From Saprospiraceae bacterium (GTDB taxonomy: Bacteria > Bacteroidota > Bacteroidia > Chitinophagales > Saprospiraceae), in assembly GCA_020629715.1 (NCBI GenBank), contig JAHDCU010000005.1, positions 372,001-436,000 of the forward strand: a stretch of 64,000 bases of DNA, in the 5' to 3' direction. The position numbers and the translations under genes are program-made. Position 1 is the stretch's first letter, and each line of letters begins with the position of its first letter. This document shows positions 8,914 through 19,774 of the stretch, piece after piece. The notes beneath the pieces were generated by a model. That model saw nothing but the letters and a program-made list of their open reading frames with translations. It was not told the origin of the DNA and made no database searches.

Positions 8914-11900
8914 ATGGCAAAACGAATCATAAATAAACTCCTAGTTGCAAATAGAGGAGAAATTGCAATAAGAATTTTCAGAGCGGCTGCAGAACTCAAA
9001 ATAAAAACGGTAGCTATCTATACCTATGAAGATAGATTTTCATTACACCGATCTAAGGCGGATCAAGCATTCCAAGTAGGTGAGGACAATGATCCTCTTA
9101 AGCCTTACTTAGATATGGATGCGATCATTCAAGTGGCTACTGAAAATGGAGTTGACGCCATACATCCCGGCTACGGTTTCTTAAGTGAGAATGAGACCTT
9201 TGCGCAGAAATGTCTCGATGCTGGAATTATCTGGGTAGGACCTACGCCAGATAGTATGAAACAACTTGGGGATAAACTAGCTGCAAAAACGGTAGCTAAA
9301 AAGGCTAACGTCCCTATTGTAGAAGCATCTGAAGAGCCAGTAGAGACTTATGAAGAGGTGTTAAAACTAGCTACACAAATAGGTTTTCCTGTGATGATTA
9401 AAGCTGCCGTAGGTGGTGGTGGTCGAGGAATGAGAGTTGTCCATGAAGAAAAAGATCTTAAGACCTTGCATCATGAAGCTTCTAGAGAAGCCACTACAGC
9501 ATTTGGTGATGGTCGAGTTTTCGTAGAAAAATATATCAATGATCCCAAGCATCTAGAAGTACAGATTCTTGGAGATCAGTATGGTAATATTGTACATCTC
9601 TTTGAGCGGGATTGTTCTGTGCAAAGACGATTTCAGAAAGTGGTTGAAGTAGCGCCAAGTGTTGGGTTGAAAGAAGAAACAAGACACCGATTACATCAAT
9701 ATGCGGTGGCAATTTGCTCGGAGGTTGATTATTGTAATGCAGGTACTGTTGAGTTTTTAGTAGATGCCGATGAAAATATATATTTTATTGAAGTGAATAC
9801 CCGTATTCAAGTGGAGCATACCATTACGGAAGTAATCACGGGAATAGATATAGTAAGAGCTCAAATTCTCATAGCAGGTGGAGTTGATCTATTCTCAGAT
9901 ATCATTGGCATAAAAAGTCAAGAAGCGCTTACCTATAGAGGATATGCTATTCAATGTAGAATTACGACGGAAGATCCTTCTCAAGGATTTAAACCAGACT
10001 ATGGTAGATTAATAGCTTATCGTTCTGCAAGTGGATTCGGTATCCGATTGGATGCGGGTAATGCATATGCCGGATCGGTGATTTCTCCTTTTTTCGATAG
10101 TATGCTTGTTAAAGTCACTGCATGGGGTCATAGAATGGGCGATGCGGCAGATCGATTAGGGAGAGCACTCCGAGAATTTAGAGTACGTGGTGTGAAAACA
10201 AATATTCCTTTTCTTATAAATATCCTCAAGGATGAAAACCTTAGAAAAGGAAATATCACGGTCAACTATATCGCCAATCATCCAGAACTACTGACTCCTC
10301 CTAACTGGAAAGATAGAGGGACTAAAATGATCCGCTTTTTGGCTGATCGTACCGTAAATGGTAATCCTGATATCAAAAAAGCAGATCCTGATTTTAAATT
10401 CATAAAAGCCAATGTACCGATAGTCAAAAACCTAGACTACCAGTATGGAACAAAAAATATTCTGACAGATAGAGGTAGAGATGGACTTGTAGATTGGGTC
10501 AAAAATGAGGATAATATACTATACACTGATACCACATTCAGAGATGCTCATCAGTCATTATTAGCAACAAGAATGAGAACTCATGATATGCTCCAAGTAG
10601 CAGAACCATTTGCCAAACAGCATGGTCATGAGTTATTTTCAATGGAAGTGTGGGGGGGAGCAACTTTTGACGTAAGTATGAGATTTCTCAAAGAATCTCC
10701 ATGGAATAGACTTATAAAGTTTCGCGAGAAAATGCCAAATGTGCTACTGCAGATGCTCCTTCGTGGGTCTAATGCGGTAGGATATAAAGCTTATCCTGAC
10801 AATGTCGTAAGAGCATTTATTCTCAAGGCCGCCGAAATGGGAATCGATGTTTTCCGGGTTTTTGATTCGCTCAACTGGGTGGAGGCTATGAGATATTCGA
10901 TCAAAGTCATTCATGAGGAAACTGATAGTCTAGCGGAGGCATGTATCTGCTATTCTGGACATGTATTAGATCAAACGGGTAAATATACATTGCCGTACTA
11001 TATTGATCTTGCTAAGAAGCTCGAAGACGCCGGTGCTCATATGTTGGCAATAAAGGATATGGCTGGTTTATTGCGACCATCGGCTGCAAGCTATCTAATC
11101 GAAAACCTGAAAGCACAGACTCATCTACCAATACATTTGCATACACATGATACTTCGTCTATACAGAGCGCCACTTATCTCAAAGCCATAGATGCAGGAG
11201 TGGACATCGTCGATGTAGCTCTGAGCAGCATGTCAGGATTGACATCACAACCCAATTTTAATAGTCTCGTGGCTGTTATGCAAGACCATGATCGTGGTCG
11301 CGATATCGATTTGCATTCTCTTAATTCGTTCTCCAATTATTGGGAGCGAGTACGTACGTATTATTATCCTTTTGAGACTGAGCTCAGAGCGGGAACTGCC
11401 GAGGTATATAATCACGAAATACCAGGTGGTCAATATTCTAATCTAAAGCCTCAAGCGAGAGGACTAGGACTTGAGGAAAAGTTTGATACCATCAAAGAAA
11501 ATTATGAAGCTGTCAACAAAATGCTTGGTGGCATTGTAAAAGTGACTCCCTCTTCGAAGGTCGTCGGAGATATGGCTATGTTTATGACCGCGAATGGCTA
11601 TACCGTACAGGATATACTAGTGAATGGTGAAAGCATTGACTTCCCAGAAAGCTTCAAATCATTGATGCGAGGAGAGCTCGGACAGCGAGAAGAAGGTTGG
11701 CCCAAGGCATTGCAAAACTTTGTACTGAAAGGAGAAAAACCATTTGAGGATAGACCCAATGCATATCTCAAACCGCTAGATCTTGATGCTGAATTTGAAT
11801 CTTATAAGCAAAAGTATCCTGAATTTGACGATGAGACTGATTTTATATCATATCTACTATACCCGAAGGTATTTGACCAGTACTATCAGCACTGTCAGAC

Positions 11901-12354
11901 GTATGGCGATGTGAGTAAGATACCTTCGAAGGCATTCTTTTTTGGTATGCAGCCCAATGAGGAGATTCAAGTTAGTATCACTCATGGTAAAAATATCATC
12001 ATCCAGTTTCTCAACAATAATAGCCCGAACGAAAGAGGGGAGCGTCTGAGTGTATTTAGACTTAATGGGGCTATAAGATCTGTCTACATCAAAGATAAAA
12101 ATGCCGGAGTAAGCACTAAGCTTAATACAAAAGCAACGACTGCTGATCATATAGGCTCTCCACTCCAGGGTAGACTCTCAAAAATACTTGTCACAGAAAA
12201 GGATGAGGTCAAAAAAGGCCAACCACTCTTCATTTTGGAGGCAATGAAAATGGAAAGTACTGTGACAGCTCCAAGAGAAGGAGTGATCAAGAAAATCCAT
12301 CTTTCAGAAGGAGAATTACTCGAGCAAGATGATCTGGTCGTAGAAATACGGTAA
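8914..12354 (+). CDS. pyc: Pyruvate carboxylase
   Basis: 1146 aa, the usual size of the single-chain enzyme. In order: biotin carboxylase domain (about 5-460) with NRGEIAIRI, the ATP-grasp loop GGGGRGMRVV and EVNTRIQVEHTITE; the carboxyltransferase TIM barrel (about 540-810) with DTTFRDAHQSLLATR; the allosteric linker; and a C-terminal biotinyl domain with EAMKMES, biotinylated on K1112. It carboxylates pyruvate to oxaloacetate with ATP and bicarbonate, feeding gluconeogenesis and the TCA cycle. It is chromosomal housekeeping; the downstream lipoprotein begins 2 nt after its stop. Confidence 0.97.
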   Translation: MAKRIINKLLVANRGEIAIRIFRAAAELKIKTVAIYTYEDRFSLHRSKADQAFQVGEDNDPLKPYLDMDAIIQVATENGVDAIHPGYGFLSENETFAQKCLDAGIIWVGPTPDSMKQLGDKLAAKTVAKKANVPIVEASEEPVETYEEVLKLATQIGFPVMIKAAVGGGGRGMRVVHEEKDLKTLHHEASREATTAFGDGRVFVEKYINDPKHLEVQILGDQYGNIVHLFERDCSVQRRFQKVVEVAPSVGLKEETRHRLHQYAVAICSEVDYCNAGTVEFLVDADENIYFIEVNTRIQVEHTITEVITGIDIVRAQILIAGGVDLFSDIIGIKSQEALTYRGYAIQCRITTEDPSQGFKPDYGRLIAYRSASGFGIRLDAGNAYAGSVISPFFDSMLVKVTAWGHRMGDAADRLGRALREFRVRGVKTNIPFLINILKDENLRKGNITVNYIANHPELLTPPNWKDRGTKMIRFLADRTVNGNPDIKKADPDFKFIKANVPIVKNLDYQYGTKNILTDRGRDGLVDWVKNEDNILYTDTTFRDAHQSLLATRMRTHDMLQVAEPFAKQHGHELFSMEVWGGATFDVSMRFLKESPWNRLIKFREKMPNVLLQMLLRGSNAVGYKAYPDNVVRAFILKAAEMGIDVFRVFDSLNWVEAMRYSIKVIHEETDSLAEACICYSGHVLDQTGKYTLPYYIDLAKKLEDAGAHMLAIKDMAGLLRPSAASYLIENLKAQTHLPIHLHTHDTSSIQSATYLKAIDAGVDIVDVALSSMSGLTSQPNFNSLVAVMQDHDRGRDIDLHSLNSFSNYWERVRTYYYPFETELRAGTAEVYNHEIPGGQYSNLKPQARGLGLEEKFDTIKENYEAVNKMLGGIVKVTPSSKVVGDMAMFMTANGYTVQDILVNGESIDFPESFKSLMRGELGQREEGWPKALQNFVLKGEKPFEDRPNAYLKPLDLDAEFESYKQKYPEFDDETDFISYLLYPKVFDQYYQHCQTYGDVSKIPSKAFFFGMQPNEEIQVSITHGKNIIIQFLNNNSPNERGERLSVFRLNGAIRSVYIKDKNAGVSTKLNTKATTADHIGSPLQGRLSKILVTEKDEVKKGQPLFILEAMKMESTVTAPREGVIKKIHLSEGELLEQDDLVVEIR

Positions 12355-12356
12355 TC

Positions 12357-13118
12357 ATGTTGAAAATGAACCATAGCAAAATAATCATATATGTAGCAGT
12401 AGGTATTTTGTTAAGCTTAATTACCCTTTCTTGTGGAAAAGAAGATGTTAATATACCTAAACAAAACTATGAGATCAAGCTCGTGAATGGTCTTACAGAT
12501 GAACCCATTGCCGAGGTCCGATTAACGCTAATCTATGCTATCGGCGGAAGTTTTACCATGGATATTGTCGATGGTATTACCGATGCTCAAGGCAGAGTTA
12601 CGTTGCAGACACAAGTAGATCCTGATTCGGTAGCGGCTATTTTAGAAGAAGCTGATTGGTTAGATGAGTCTCAAATCAATCAATCTATCCGTATGGAAAC
12701 GGATGGGTTTGTACTATATGAGTTATTTCAGGATTCTACCAAGAGCATCTTCAAAGTAAAGCTAGAAGAGGACAAACTCATTACCGCAAAAGCTTATATT
12801 CCGATACAAAATACTCTTCGTATCATTGATGTGCCACCAAGAAGAGATCGTGATGAGTTTTGTATTTATGATATATTCCAATCGCATCCTAGTTTTTCCT
12901 TTCCATACCTCACGCGTAATATTGGGATATTTAGATTAGAAGATCCTGATACTACCGAACTTAATTTATCTATTGCAGAAGGTGTAGAATATCAAGTGGA
13001 GTATTCACTATCTACTATGGATTCTATTAGCGGTGAATTGGATACCTTTTTTCAATCTTTTATAGAATTCACAGGAGATCGGAGTAAGGAGGGAGTGGCT
13101 TTCGAAATTAAGTTTTGA
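12357..13118 (+). CDS. Putative lipoprotein of unknown function
   Basis: 253 aa; an ATG three codons in (12366) is an equally good start. The N-terminus is a lipoprotein signal: a hydrophobic stretch followed by the lipobox LSCGKED (cysteine at residue 26), so it is probably anchored in the envelope. Residues about 38-110 (YEIKLVNGLTDEPIAEVRLTL...ITDAQGRVTL) look like a carboxypeptidase-regulatory-like beta-sandwich. The remainder is acidic and not recognised. It follows pyc by 2 nt, hence probably co-transcribed, but a functional link to carboxylation is not implied by anything in the protein. Confidence 0.72.
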   Translation: MLKMNHSKIIIYVAVGILLSLITLSCGKEDVNIPKQNYEIKLVNGLTDEPIAEVRLTLIYAIGGSFTMDIVDGITDAQGRVTLQTQVDPDSVAAILEEADWLDESQINQSIRMETDGFVLYELFQDSTKSIFKVKLEEDKLITAKAYIPIQNTLRIIDVPPRRDRDEFCIYDIFQSHPSFSFPYLTRNIGIFRLEDPDTTELNLSIAEGVEYQVEYSLSTMDSISGELDTFFQSFIEFTGDRSKEGVAFEIKF

Positions 13119-13262
13119 GGATATATGACATTGGATTTTAGAAGTTAAGGATTGCTTCAGAGAGGTAATGCTGTAAGTTCAATTTATTTTACTCTGCAAA
13201 TATTATTTAGAGTAGGTTGTGATAATCGTACGGTATTGAGGAGTCAGACTACGTCAATCTGA

Positions 13263-13859
13263 TTATTTTAGCTGCTTTACTACCCAAAACATATCAGTTC
13301 CTATTTCCAGAAACTTATCTATATATGCCTGCAACTCTTCAGGAGTATCATCTGATATCTTAGGGTCTATGTACGGTAAGGCTATTCTATGTTTAGCTCC
13401 TGATACAACTGGACAGCTTTCTGCGGCACTATCACAAACCAATACTGCTGTATATCTAGACTGAGGATTCATAGGATCAGAGTAATGCTTTGAGTACAGC
13501 GGTAGCCGAAAACGATAGAATGGATGATTCAATAAATATTGTGGGTTTGGCGAACCAACAGCATTCGTGTATAATGAAATTCCATGCTTCGCCGCAGCGA
13601 ATACAACTCTTTGATTAAGTTCAGTTGCCTCCGTACCTCCAGAGTATGCATGTATGTTATGTAACTCGTGATACTGACATGCAAGCTCGAAAGTCATTTG
13701 TGCTATATGACTACGTCTGGAGTTATGAGTACAAATAAAATTGATATGTGCTGATGAACTTACTTGAAGCGAATCAAATATCACATTTTGCAGATCGATT
13801 AGTTCTGGTCTTGGTTTATATTCTCTTAATCGCTCAATGATACAGTCTATGATTACCAT
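13263..13859 (-). CDS. Low-molecular-weight phosphatase / arsenate-reductase-like protein
   Basis: 198 aa. The loop FICTHNSRRSHIAQ contains the C-x5-R-S phosphate-binding signature (C43, R49, S50) shared by low-molecular-weight tyrosine phosphatases and thioredoxin-linked arsenate reductases. An N-terminal extension of about 38 residues and the late cysteine in DSAAESCPV, where ArsC proteins have a redox cysteine, are consistent with the arsenate-reductase-like branch. No arsR or arsB is nearby, so arsenate detoxification is not supported by context. It starts 3 nt after the gyrB stop and is presumably transcribed with it. Confidence 0.75.
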   Translation of the reverse strand: MVIIDCIIERLREYKPRPELIDLQNVIFDSLQVSSSAHINFICTHNSRRSHIAQMTFELACQYHELHNIHAYSGGTEATELNQRVVFAAAKHGISLYTNAVGSPNPQYLLNHPFYRFRLPLYSKHYSDPMNPQSRYTAVLVCDSAAESCPVVSGAKHRIALPYIDPKISDDTPEELQAYIDKFLEIGTDMFWVVKQLK

Positions 13860-13862
13860 ATG

Positions 13863-15809
<1,947 letters not shown>

Positions 15810-15833
15810 TCAGACTTCTACATGATTAAGCTG

Positions 15834-15841
15834 CAAAAGTA
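15834..15841 (-). promoter_or_regulatory. Candidate -7 promoter element for gyrB
   Basis: The minus strand reads TACTTTTG, an exact TAnnTTTG match, 24 nt before the gyrB start codon. The expected upstream TTG at the right distance is weak, so this is a partial match. Confidence 0.35.
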
Positions 15842-16001
15842 CAAAAAAGACTACTGAATAAAGCTATTTTTGGACTATTATAGTTGTGGTTTGAGAACAA
15901 TTGTTAGAATATTTGGAATCTCTTAATATCTTTAATCTCAATCTTTTACATATTATAATTGAAGGCGATTGACATAAATACATTATTAGGTTTTAGATCT
16001 T

Positions 16002-16445
16002 ATGATAGAAAATGAAATTCTAGTAGAAAAGAGGATAAAGGACTTAGATGAATTAAAAGAATATTCAAAGATCCTATCTCAAAAAATTCTAAACAAAGTG
16101 GTCATTCTAACTGGTGATTTAGGAGCTGGAAAAACTACGCTCTGCAATCTACTTTGTACCCATCTTGGTGTTCATTCGGGGCTATCTAGTCCGACTTTCT
16201 CAGTAATCAATGAGTACAGTACTGAAGATGCTACCATCTACCACATGGATTGGTATAGAATAGAAACGCTGGAAGATCTTATGAACATCGGTATCGAAGA
16301 ATATCTCTATTCTGGGCATACTTGTCTGATAGAATGGCCTCAAGTAGGAGCAGATCTATTACCTGATGGATATATTCATATTGATATCAAAGCATTAGCT
16401 GATGAGAGCAGGGTCGTCAAGATAGTTTCTGCATATGCTACTTAG
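16002..16445 (+). CDS. tsaE: tRNA threonylcarbamoyladenosine biosynthesis ATPase TsaE
   Basis: 147 aa, family length. It shows the Walker A loop GDLGAGKTT at residues 38-46, then LSSPTFSVINEY, the TsaE hallmark, followed by YHMDWYRIE and CLIEWPQ. TsaE is the ATPase that works with TsaB, TsaD and TsaC to make the N6-threonylcarbamoyl modification of adenosine 37 in ANN-decoding tRNAs. It is cytosolic and usually essential. The next gene in the same direction (alanine dehydrogenase) begins 87 nt later. Confidence 0.93.
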   Translation: MIENEILVEKRIKDLDELKEYSKILSQKILNKVVILTGDLGAGKTTLCNLLCTHLGVHSGLSSPTFSVINEYSTEDATIYHMDWYRIETLEDLMNIGIEEYLYSGHTCLIEWPQVGADLLPDGYIHIDIKALADESRVVKIVSAYAT

Positions 16446-16532
16446 GAATTGCTTTTTTTTGAAGGCTTTTTAGCGCTAGGTTAAAGCGGTATATTGTGAT
16501 TATATTTATACCTAATTGATTAATGCTTGCTC

Positions 16533-17762
16533 ATGGATGATATCAAAAAACCACTACAGTTTTCTCAGTTTTTTACAGCAGGACAATATGAAACGCAGGT
16601 AGAAACATTGGCCATTGAGTCCAAGAAGAAGAAAGTACTGATAGGTATTCCGAAAGAGAGCAGATTGAGTGAGGATCGTGTAGCTTTGGTACCCAATTCC
16701 ATTAGAACACTTACCGGCTATGGACACCGGGTTATTATAGAGCGAGGAGCTGGTGAAAATTCTAGCTTTTCTGATCATGATTATTCGGAAGCTGGCGCAG
16801 AATTGACATCGAGTAAGGAAAAGGTATTTGAAAGTGACATGATTATCAAGATTGTACCTCCCTCTATTGAGGAGATTGATCTTATGCAGACGGATCAAAT
16901 CCTGCTGAGTCCATTGCAACTACCGATATTGACCGAAGAATACATTACGAAGCTCAAAAAAAAGAGAATCACAGCTCTTGCTATGGAGTATTTGCAATCT
17001 GAAGATGGAAGTATGCCTATTGTAAGGATTATGAGTGAGATCGCAGGAATGTCATCGATCATGACGGCAGCTGAGCTTTTGACAAATACTAAAGGTGGGA
17101 GAGGAACATTACTCGGTGGCGTATCCGGAGTACCACCTGCTAAAGTAGTTATATTGGGTGCAGGTGTTGTAGGAGAATTTGCTACTATGACAGCCTTGGG
17201 ACTTGGAGCATCTGTACGAATATTTGATAATGATATTTCCAAAATCATGCGATTGCAGTCGAGAGTAGGCCGTCAGTTGCATACCTCATCTATGAATCCC
17301 GTCTACCTTGCGTATCAATTGACCAGTGCAGATGTCGTCATTGGGGCTGTACATAGTAAAACCGGTAGGGCACCTATATTGGTTACAGAGGAGATGGTTG
17401 CCAATATGAAAGACGGTGCCGTGATTGTTGACGTAAGCATTGATCAGGGAGGATGTTTTGAGACCAGTAAAGTCACTACTCATAAATCTCCAACTTTTAT
17501 GGAGCATGGTGTTATCCATTACTGTGTACCTAATATTGCATCCAAGGTTGCAAGGACAGCTTCGGTTGCCGTTAGTAATATCATCACACCTTTGATTTTA
17601 AGAGCAGGGGAGGCAGGTCACTTTGAAAATCTATTGTACTCGAGCAAGGGTATCAGAAACGGATGTTATACATTCCGAGGATGTTTGACCAATGAATATC
17701 TCAGCCGTAGGTTTAATCAAAAGTATACCGATATTCATTTATTATTGACTTCCAAAATGTAA
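16533..17762 (+). CDS. ald: Alanine dehydrogenase
   Basis: 409 aa from the ATG at 16533; a TTG two codons upstream is less likely. An N-terminal extension of about 35 residues precedes the core start VLIGIPKESRLSEDRVALVP, the substrate-binding segment of alanine dehydrogenases and transhydrogenase alpha subunits. The NAD-binding Rossmann turn is VVILGAGVVGEFA near residue 205, and VDVSIDQGGCFETS follows. The enzyme interconverts alanine and pyruvate plus ammonia with NAD. The extended N-terminus is common in Bacteroidota members. No transhydrogenase beta subunit is adjacent, favouring alanine dehydrogenase. Confidence 0.9.
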   Translation: MDDIKKPLQFSQFFTAGQYETQVETLAIESKKKKVLIGIPKESRLSEDRVALVPNSIRTLTGYGHRVIIERGAGENSSFSDHDYSEAGAELTSSKEKVFESDMIIKIVPPSIEEIDLMQTDQILLSPLQLPILTEEYITKLKKKRITALAMEYLQSEDGSMPIVRIMSEIAGMSSIMTAAELLTNTKGGRGTLLGGVSGVPPAKVVILGAGVVGEFATMTALGLGASVRIFDNDISKIMRLQSRVGRQLHTSSMNPVYLAYQLTSADVVIGAVHSKTGRAPILVTEEMVANMKDGAVIVDVSIDQGGCFETSKVTTHKSPTFMEHGVIHYCVPNIASKVARTASVAVSNIITPLILRAGEAGHFENLLYSSKGIRNGCYTFRGCLTNEYLSRRFNQKYTDIHLLLTSKM

Positions 17763-17853
17763 TGACTTTTAGTTGACTAGTTGTCTGTGAACTTGTTGCA
17801 GGTAAGTAAGATAATAGTTATCAGCTTGTACAGTATATAATATACGTTGTCAT

Positions 17854-17893
17854 AACTTTGTGAAACTCCGAGAAACTTTGCGAATCTCTGTGT
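17854..17893. repeat. Four tandem 10-bp degenerate repeats
   Basis: Four consecutive decamers, AACTTTGTGA, AACTCCGAGA, AACTTTGCGA and ATCTCTGTGT, fill the gap between the convergent ald and MarR genes. They share the pattern aactyygngA. Similar short CTCTGNG-type arrays are, as far as I recall, scattered in intergenic DNA of many Bacteroidota; no function is known to me. Confidence 0.6.
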
Positions 17894-17942
17894 AAAAATC
17901 AATGATAAATAAATATCTAACCTAGTCTAAAATCTAAAACAA

Positions 17943-18401
17943 TCAGTGCTCTTTTCGAATCAAGTTAAGCCCTTCATTGATGGATTGGGCTACACCTTCA
18001 TCCATGGTATCAAAAATCTTGTCTAAGTCTTTCATTTTTGTATCAATACTAGACAGTAGGGATAAGCCATTATCGGTAATACATATCCGATAGGTTCGAC
18101 CATCTGACTTGCAGTTTTTACGGCTGATCAGTTGCTTCTTTTCCATACGATCTATCAACCTAGATACATCCGACATACGATCGATCATGAGTTCTCTGAT
18201 CTCCAAGACGGATAATGGATAGTCTCTCTTATGGCCACGCAATATGCGTAGTATATTAAATTGCTTTGGAGTGAGGTCGTGAGGTTTTAAGAAAGATTTT
18301 ACCTGGCTTTCCATCCAGCGAGCCGTATATAAAATATTAACTCGGAGCCTTTGAAACTCCGAGCTATATTGTTTTTCTCTTAATTCTTTATCTGTGGACA
18401 T
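17943..18401 (-). CDS. MarR-family transcriptional regulator
   Basis: 152 aa. A winged helix-turn-helix is evident: LTPKQFNILRILRG as helix 2-3, LEIRELMIDRMSDVSRLIDRMEKKQLISRK as the recognition helix and start of the wing, then the wing GRTYRICITDNGLSLL. MarR proteins bind as dimers to short palindromes and usually repress their own or neighbouring genes in response to small ligands. A palindrome centred at about 18435 lies just upstream of its start and is a candidate autoregulatory site. Its ligand and targets are unknown; the adjacent TonB-like gene lies upstream in the same direction. Confidence 0.87.
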   Translation of the reverse strand: MSTDKELREKQYSSEFQRLRVNILYTARWMESQVKSFLKPHDLTPKQFNILRILRGHKRDYPLSVLEIRELMIDRMSDVSRLIDRMEKKQLISRKNCKSDGRTYRICITDNGLSLLSSIDTKMKDLDKIFDTMDEGVAQSINEGLNLIRKEH

Positions 18402-18429
18402 CTGAAGTCATTCAGTTTCTACAGTATAA

Positions 18430-18441
18430 ATGTTACAACAT
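18430..18441. promoter_or_regulatory. Palindrome upstream of the MarR gene, candidate operator
   Basis: ATGTT-AC-AACAT is a perfect 5-bp inverted repeat around a 2-bp centre, 29-40 nt before the MarR start codon. Its size and position fit an autoregulatory MarR site, but a short AT-rich palindrome can arise by chance. Confidence 0.3.
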
Positions 18442-18466
18442 CTAAATTGTTTAGAATACTATACTG

Positions 18467-19489
18467 CTAGTTGAATTTATTGATATCAGAAAGATCTTGC
18501 GAGATCGTGATTTTTCCACATTCTTCTTGTGCAGCTGTTGATTCTGGTTCAAATTTATAATTGCGAATAGCTGCTAGTGCCTTTCGTAATATTTTCTTAT
18601 TTCTGGTTGTAGTTTCGTCTTCAATGATTTCTACATAGGTCACATTTCCATCTCTATTGACACAAGTTTTTATAGAAATAGTACCTGATTCATTTACTGC
18701 AGCCATCAAGGCTTTTACATCTCTAAAGATTACTTTTCTGCCAAAGATACCATCTCCACTTCCATCGTATTTTCCGGTACCAGCTCCACCATCCCCTTTT
18801 CCGCTATCACCATCATTGCCGCTATCACCATCCATACCTGGACCGTCACCTGCACTTCCTTTACCCGTGCCGCCTTCATCACCATCAAAAATACTTGGAG
18901 CGGTATCGGCAGATCCTTCTTCGCTCGTCGTGGCACTATCTGATCCTGTATCTGCTGGAAGATCTACTTGTGATGGTGCTTCTATTTCTAAGACTTCTTC
19001 TACAGGCTCTTCTACCTCCTCGACTTCTTCGATGATAGGTTCGGGCTCAGGTTCGGGCTCAGGGATTTCTTCCAAGTCTGGCTCTTCGATCTCAATATCT
19101 TCTTCGATCGCCTCAATAATGCTTTCCTCCTCTAATATTTCTGAAACTTCTGGTTCTACCGGTTTAGTTACGATCTCCGGAGTAGTCTTTGGTACTTCTC
19201 TAGGAGGCGTTTTGACTTCTACTGGTTTTACAGGTGCAGTCTTGACCTTTTTGACTTCTACTGTTTTAGGTCGTTTTTTACCTGGATCGGCATGAGCGTA
19301 TTTGCTTAAAGAACTTTCTTTAAAATCAGTAAAATCTACGGTAACCTGATATTGCGTCTTAAGTTCTTCTGCTGGTTGCGCCGGTAATAAGTACCAAAAG
19401 GCTAGAAGAATCAATGCAATATGAGCAATAATCGATATACGAATACTCTTCCGTTTGTTCTTGTGGTCTAATGCGGCAACTTGTATCAT
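18467..19489 (-). CDS. TonB-like energy transducer with an acidic proline-rich linker
   Basis: 340 aa. One N-terminal membrane anchor (about residues 18-36, ISIIAHIALILLAFWYLL) is followed by a long periplasmic linker: first lysine/proline-rich (about 68-110), then strongly acidic with PEPEPEP runs (about 115-170), then Gly/Asp/Ser-rich (about 195-245). The C-terminal 95 residues, with SIKTCVNRDGNVTYVEIIED, resemble the TonB/AgmX C-terminal fold. TonB proteins transmit inner-membrane proton-motive energy to outer-membrane receptors; AgmX-like proteins act in gliding motility. No exbB/exbD are adjacent. The low-complexity linker makes the opposite strand look falsely open. Confidence 0.68.
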   Translation of the reverse strand: MIQVAALDHKNKRKSIRISIIAHIALILLAFWYLLPAQPAEELKTQYQVTVDFTDFKESSLSKYAHADPGKKRPKTVEVKKVKTAPVKPVEVKTPPREVPKTTPEIVTKPVEPEVSEILEEESIIEAIEEDIEIEEPDLEEIPEPEPEPEPIIEEVEEVEEPVEEVLEIEAPSQVDLPADTGSDSATTSEEGSADTAPSIFDGDEGGTGKGSAGDGPGMDGDSGNDGDSGKGDGGAGTGKYDGSGDGIFGRKVIFRDVKALMAAVNESGTISIKTCVNRDGNVTYVEIIEDETTTRNKKILRKALAAIRNYKFEPESTAAQEECGKITISQDLSDINKFN

Positions 19490-19774
19490 AATCTATGCTT
19501 TTAAAGAAGACTCTAATCTAACGCTCAAAAGTGTTATCAGAATATTAAATGGCGTAAAAAATTAATGTTTATTTGATTGAAGGCATTTTTCTAGGACTTA
19601 TTGATATTATTATTTGGAGCGATAGAGTTCTTGTTGGGCACAAAGTATTTTTTAGAGACTCTTGTCATATCGACCCTGTGGAGATATCCTTTAAAGCAGT
19701 ATAATGAGTTTCTACCGTTGAAAATAATCATTTGATGGCCCTTCTTAATTTTAGACTATCCACAGACGACTTAT

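Noticed and set aside
13263-13859. Calling an arsenic resistance operon
   Set aside because: Only the C-x5-R protein is present; arsR, arsB or acr3 are absent and the gene is attached to gyrB.
18657-19295. Long open frame (212 codons) on the plus strand, rich in serine and proline
   Set aside because: It is the antisense shadow of the acidic, repetitive linker of the TonB-like gene; its composition follows directly from that low-complexity codon pattern.
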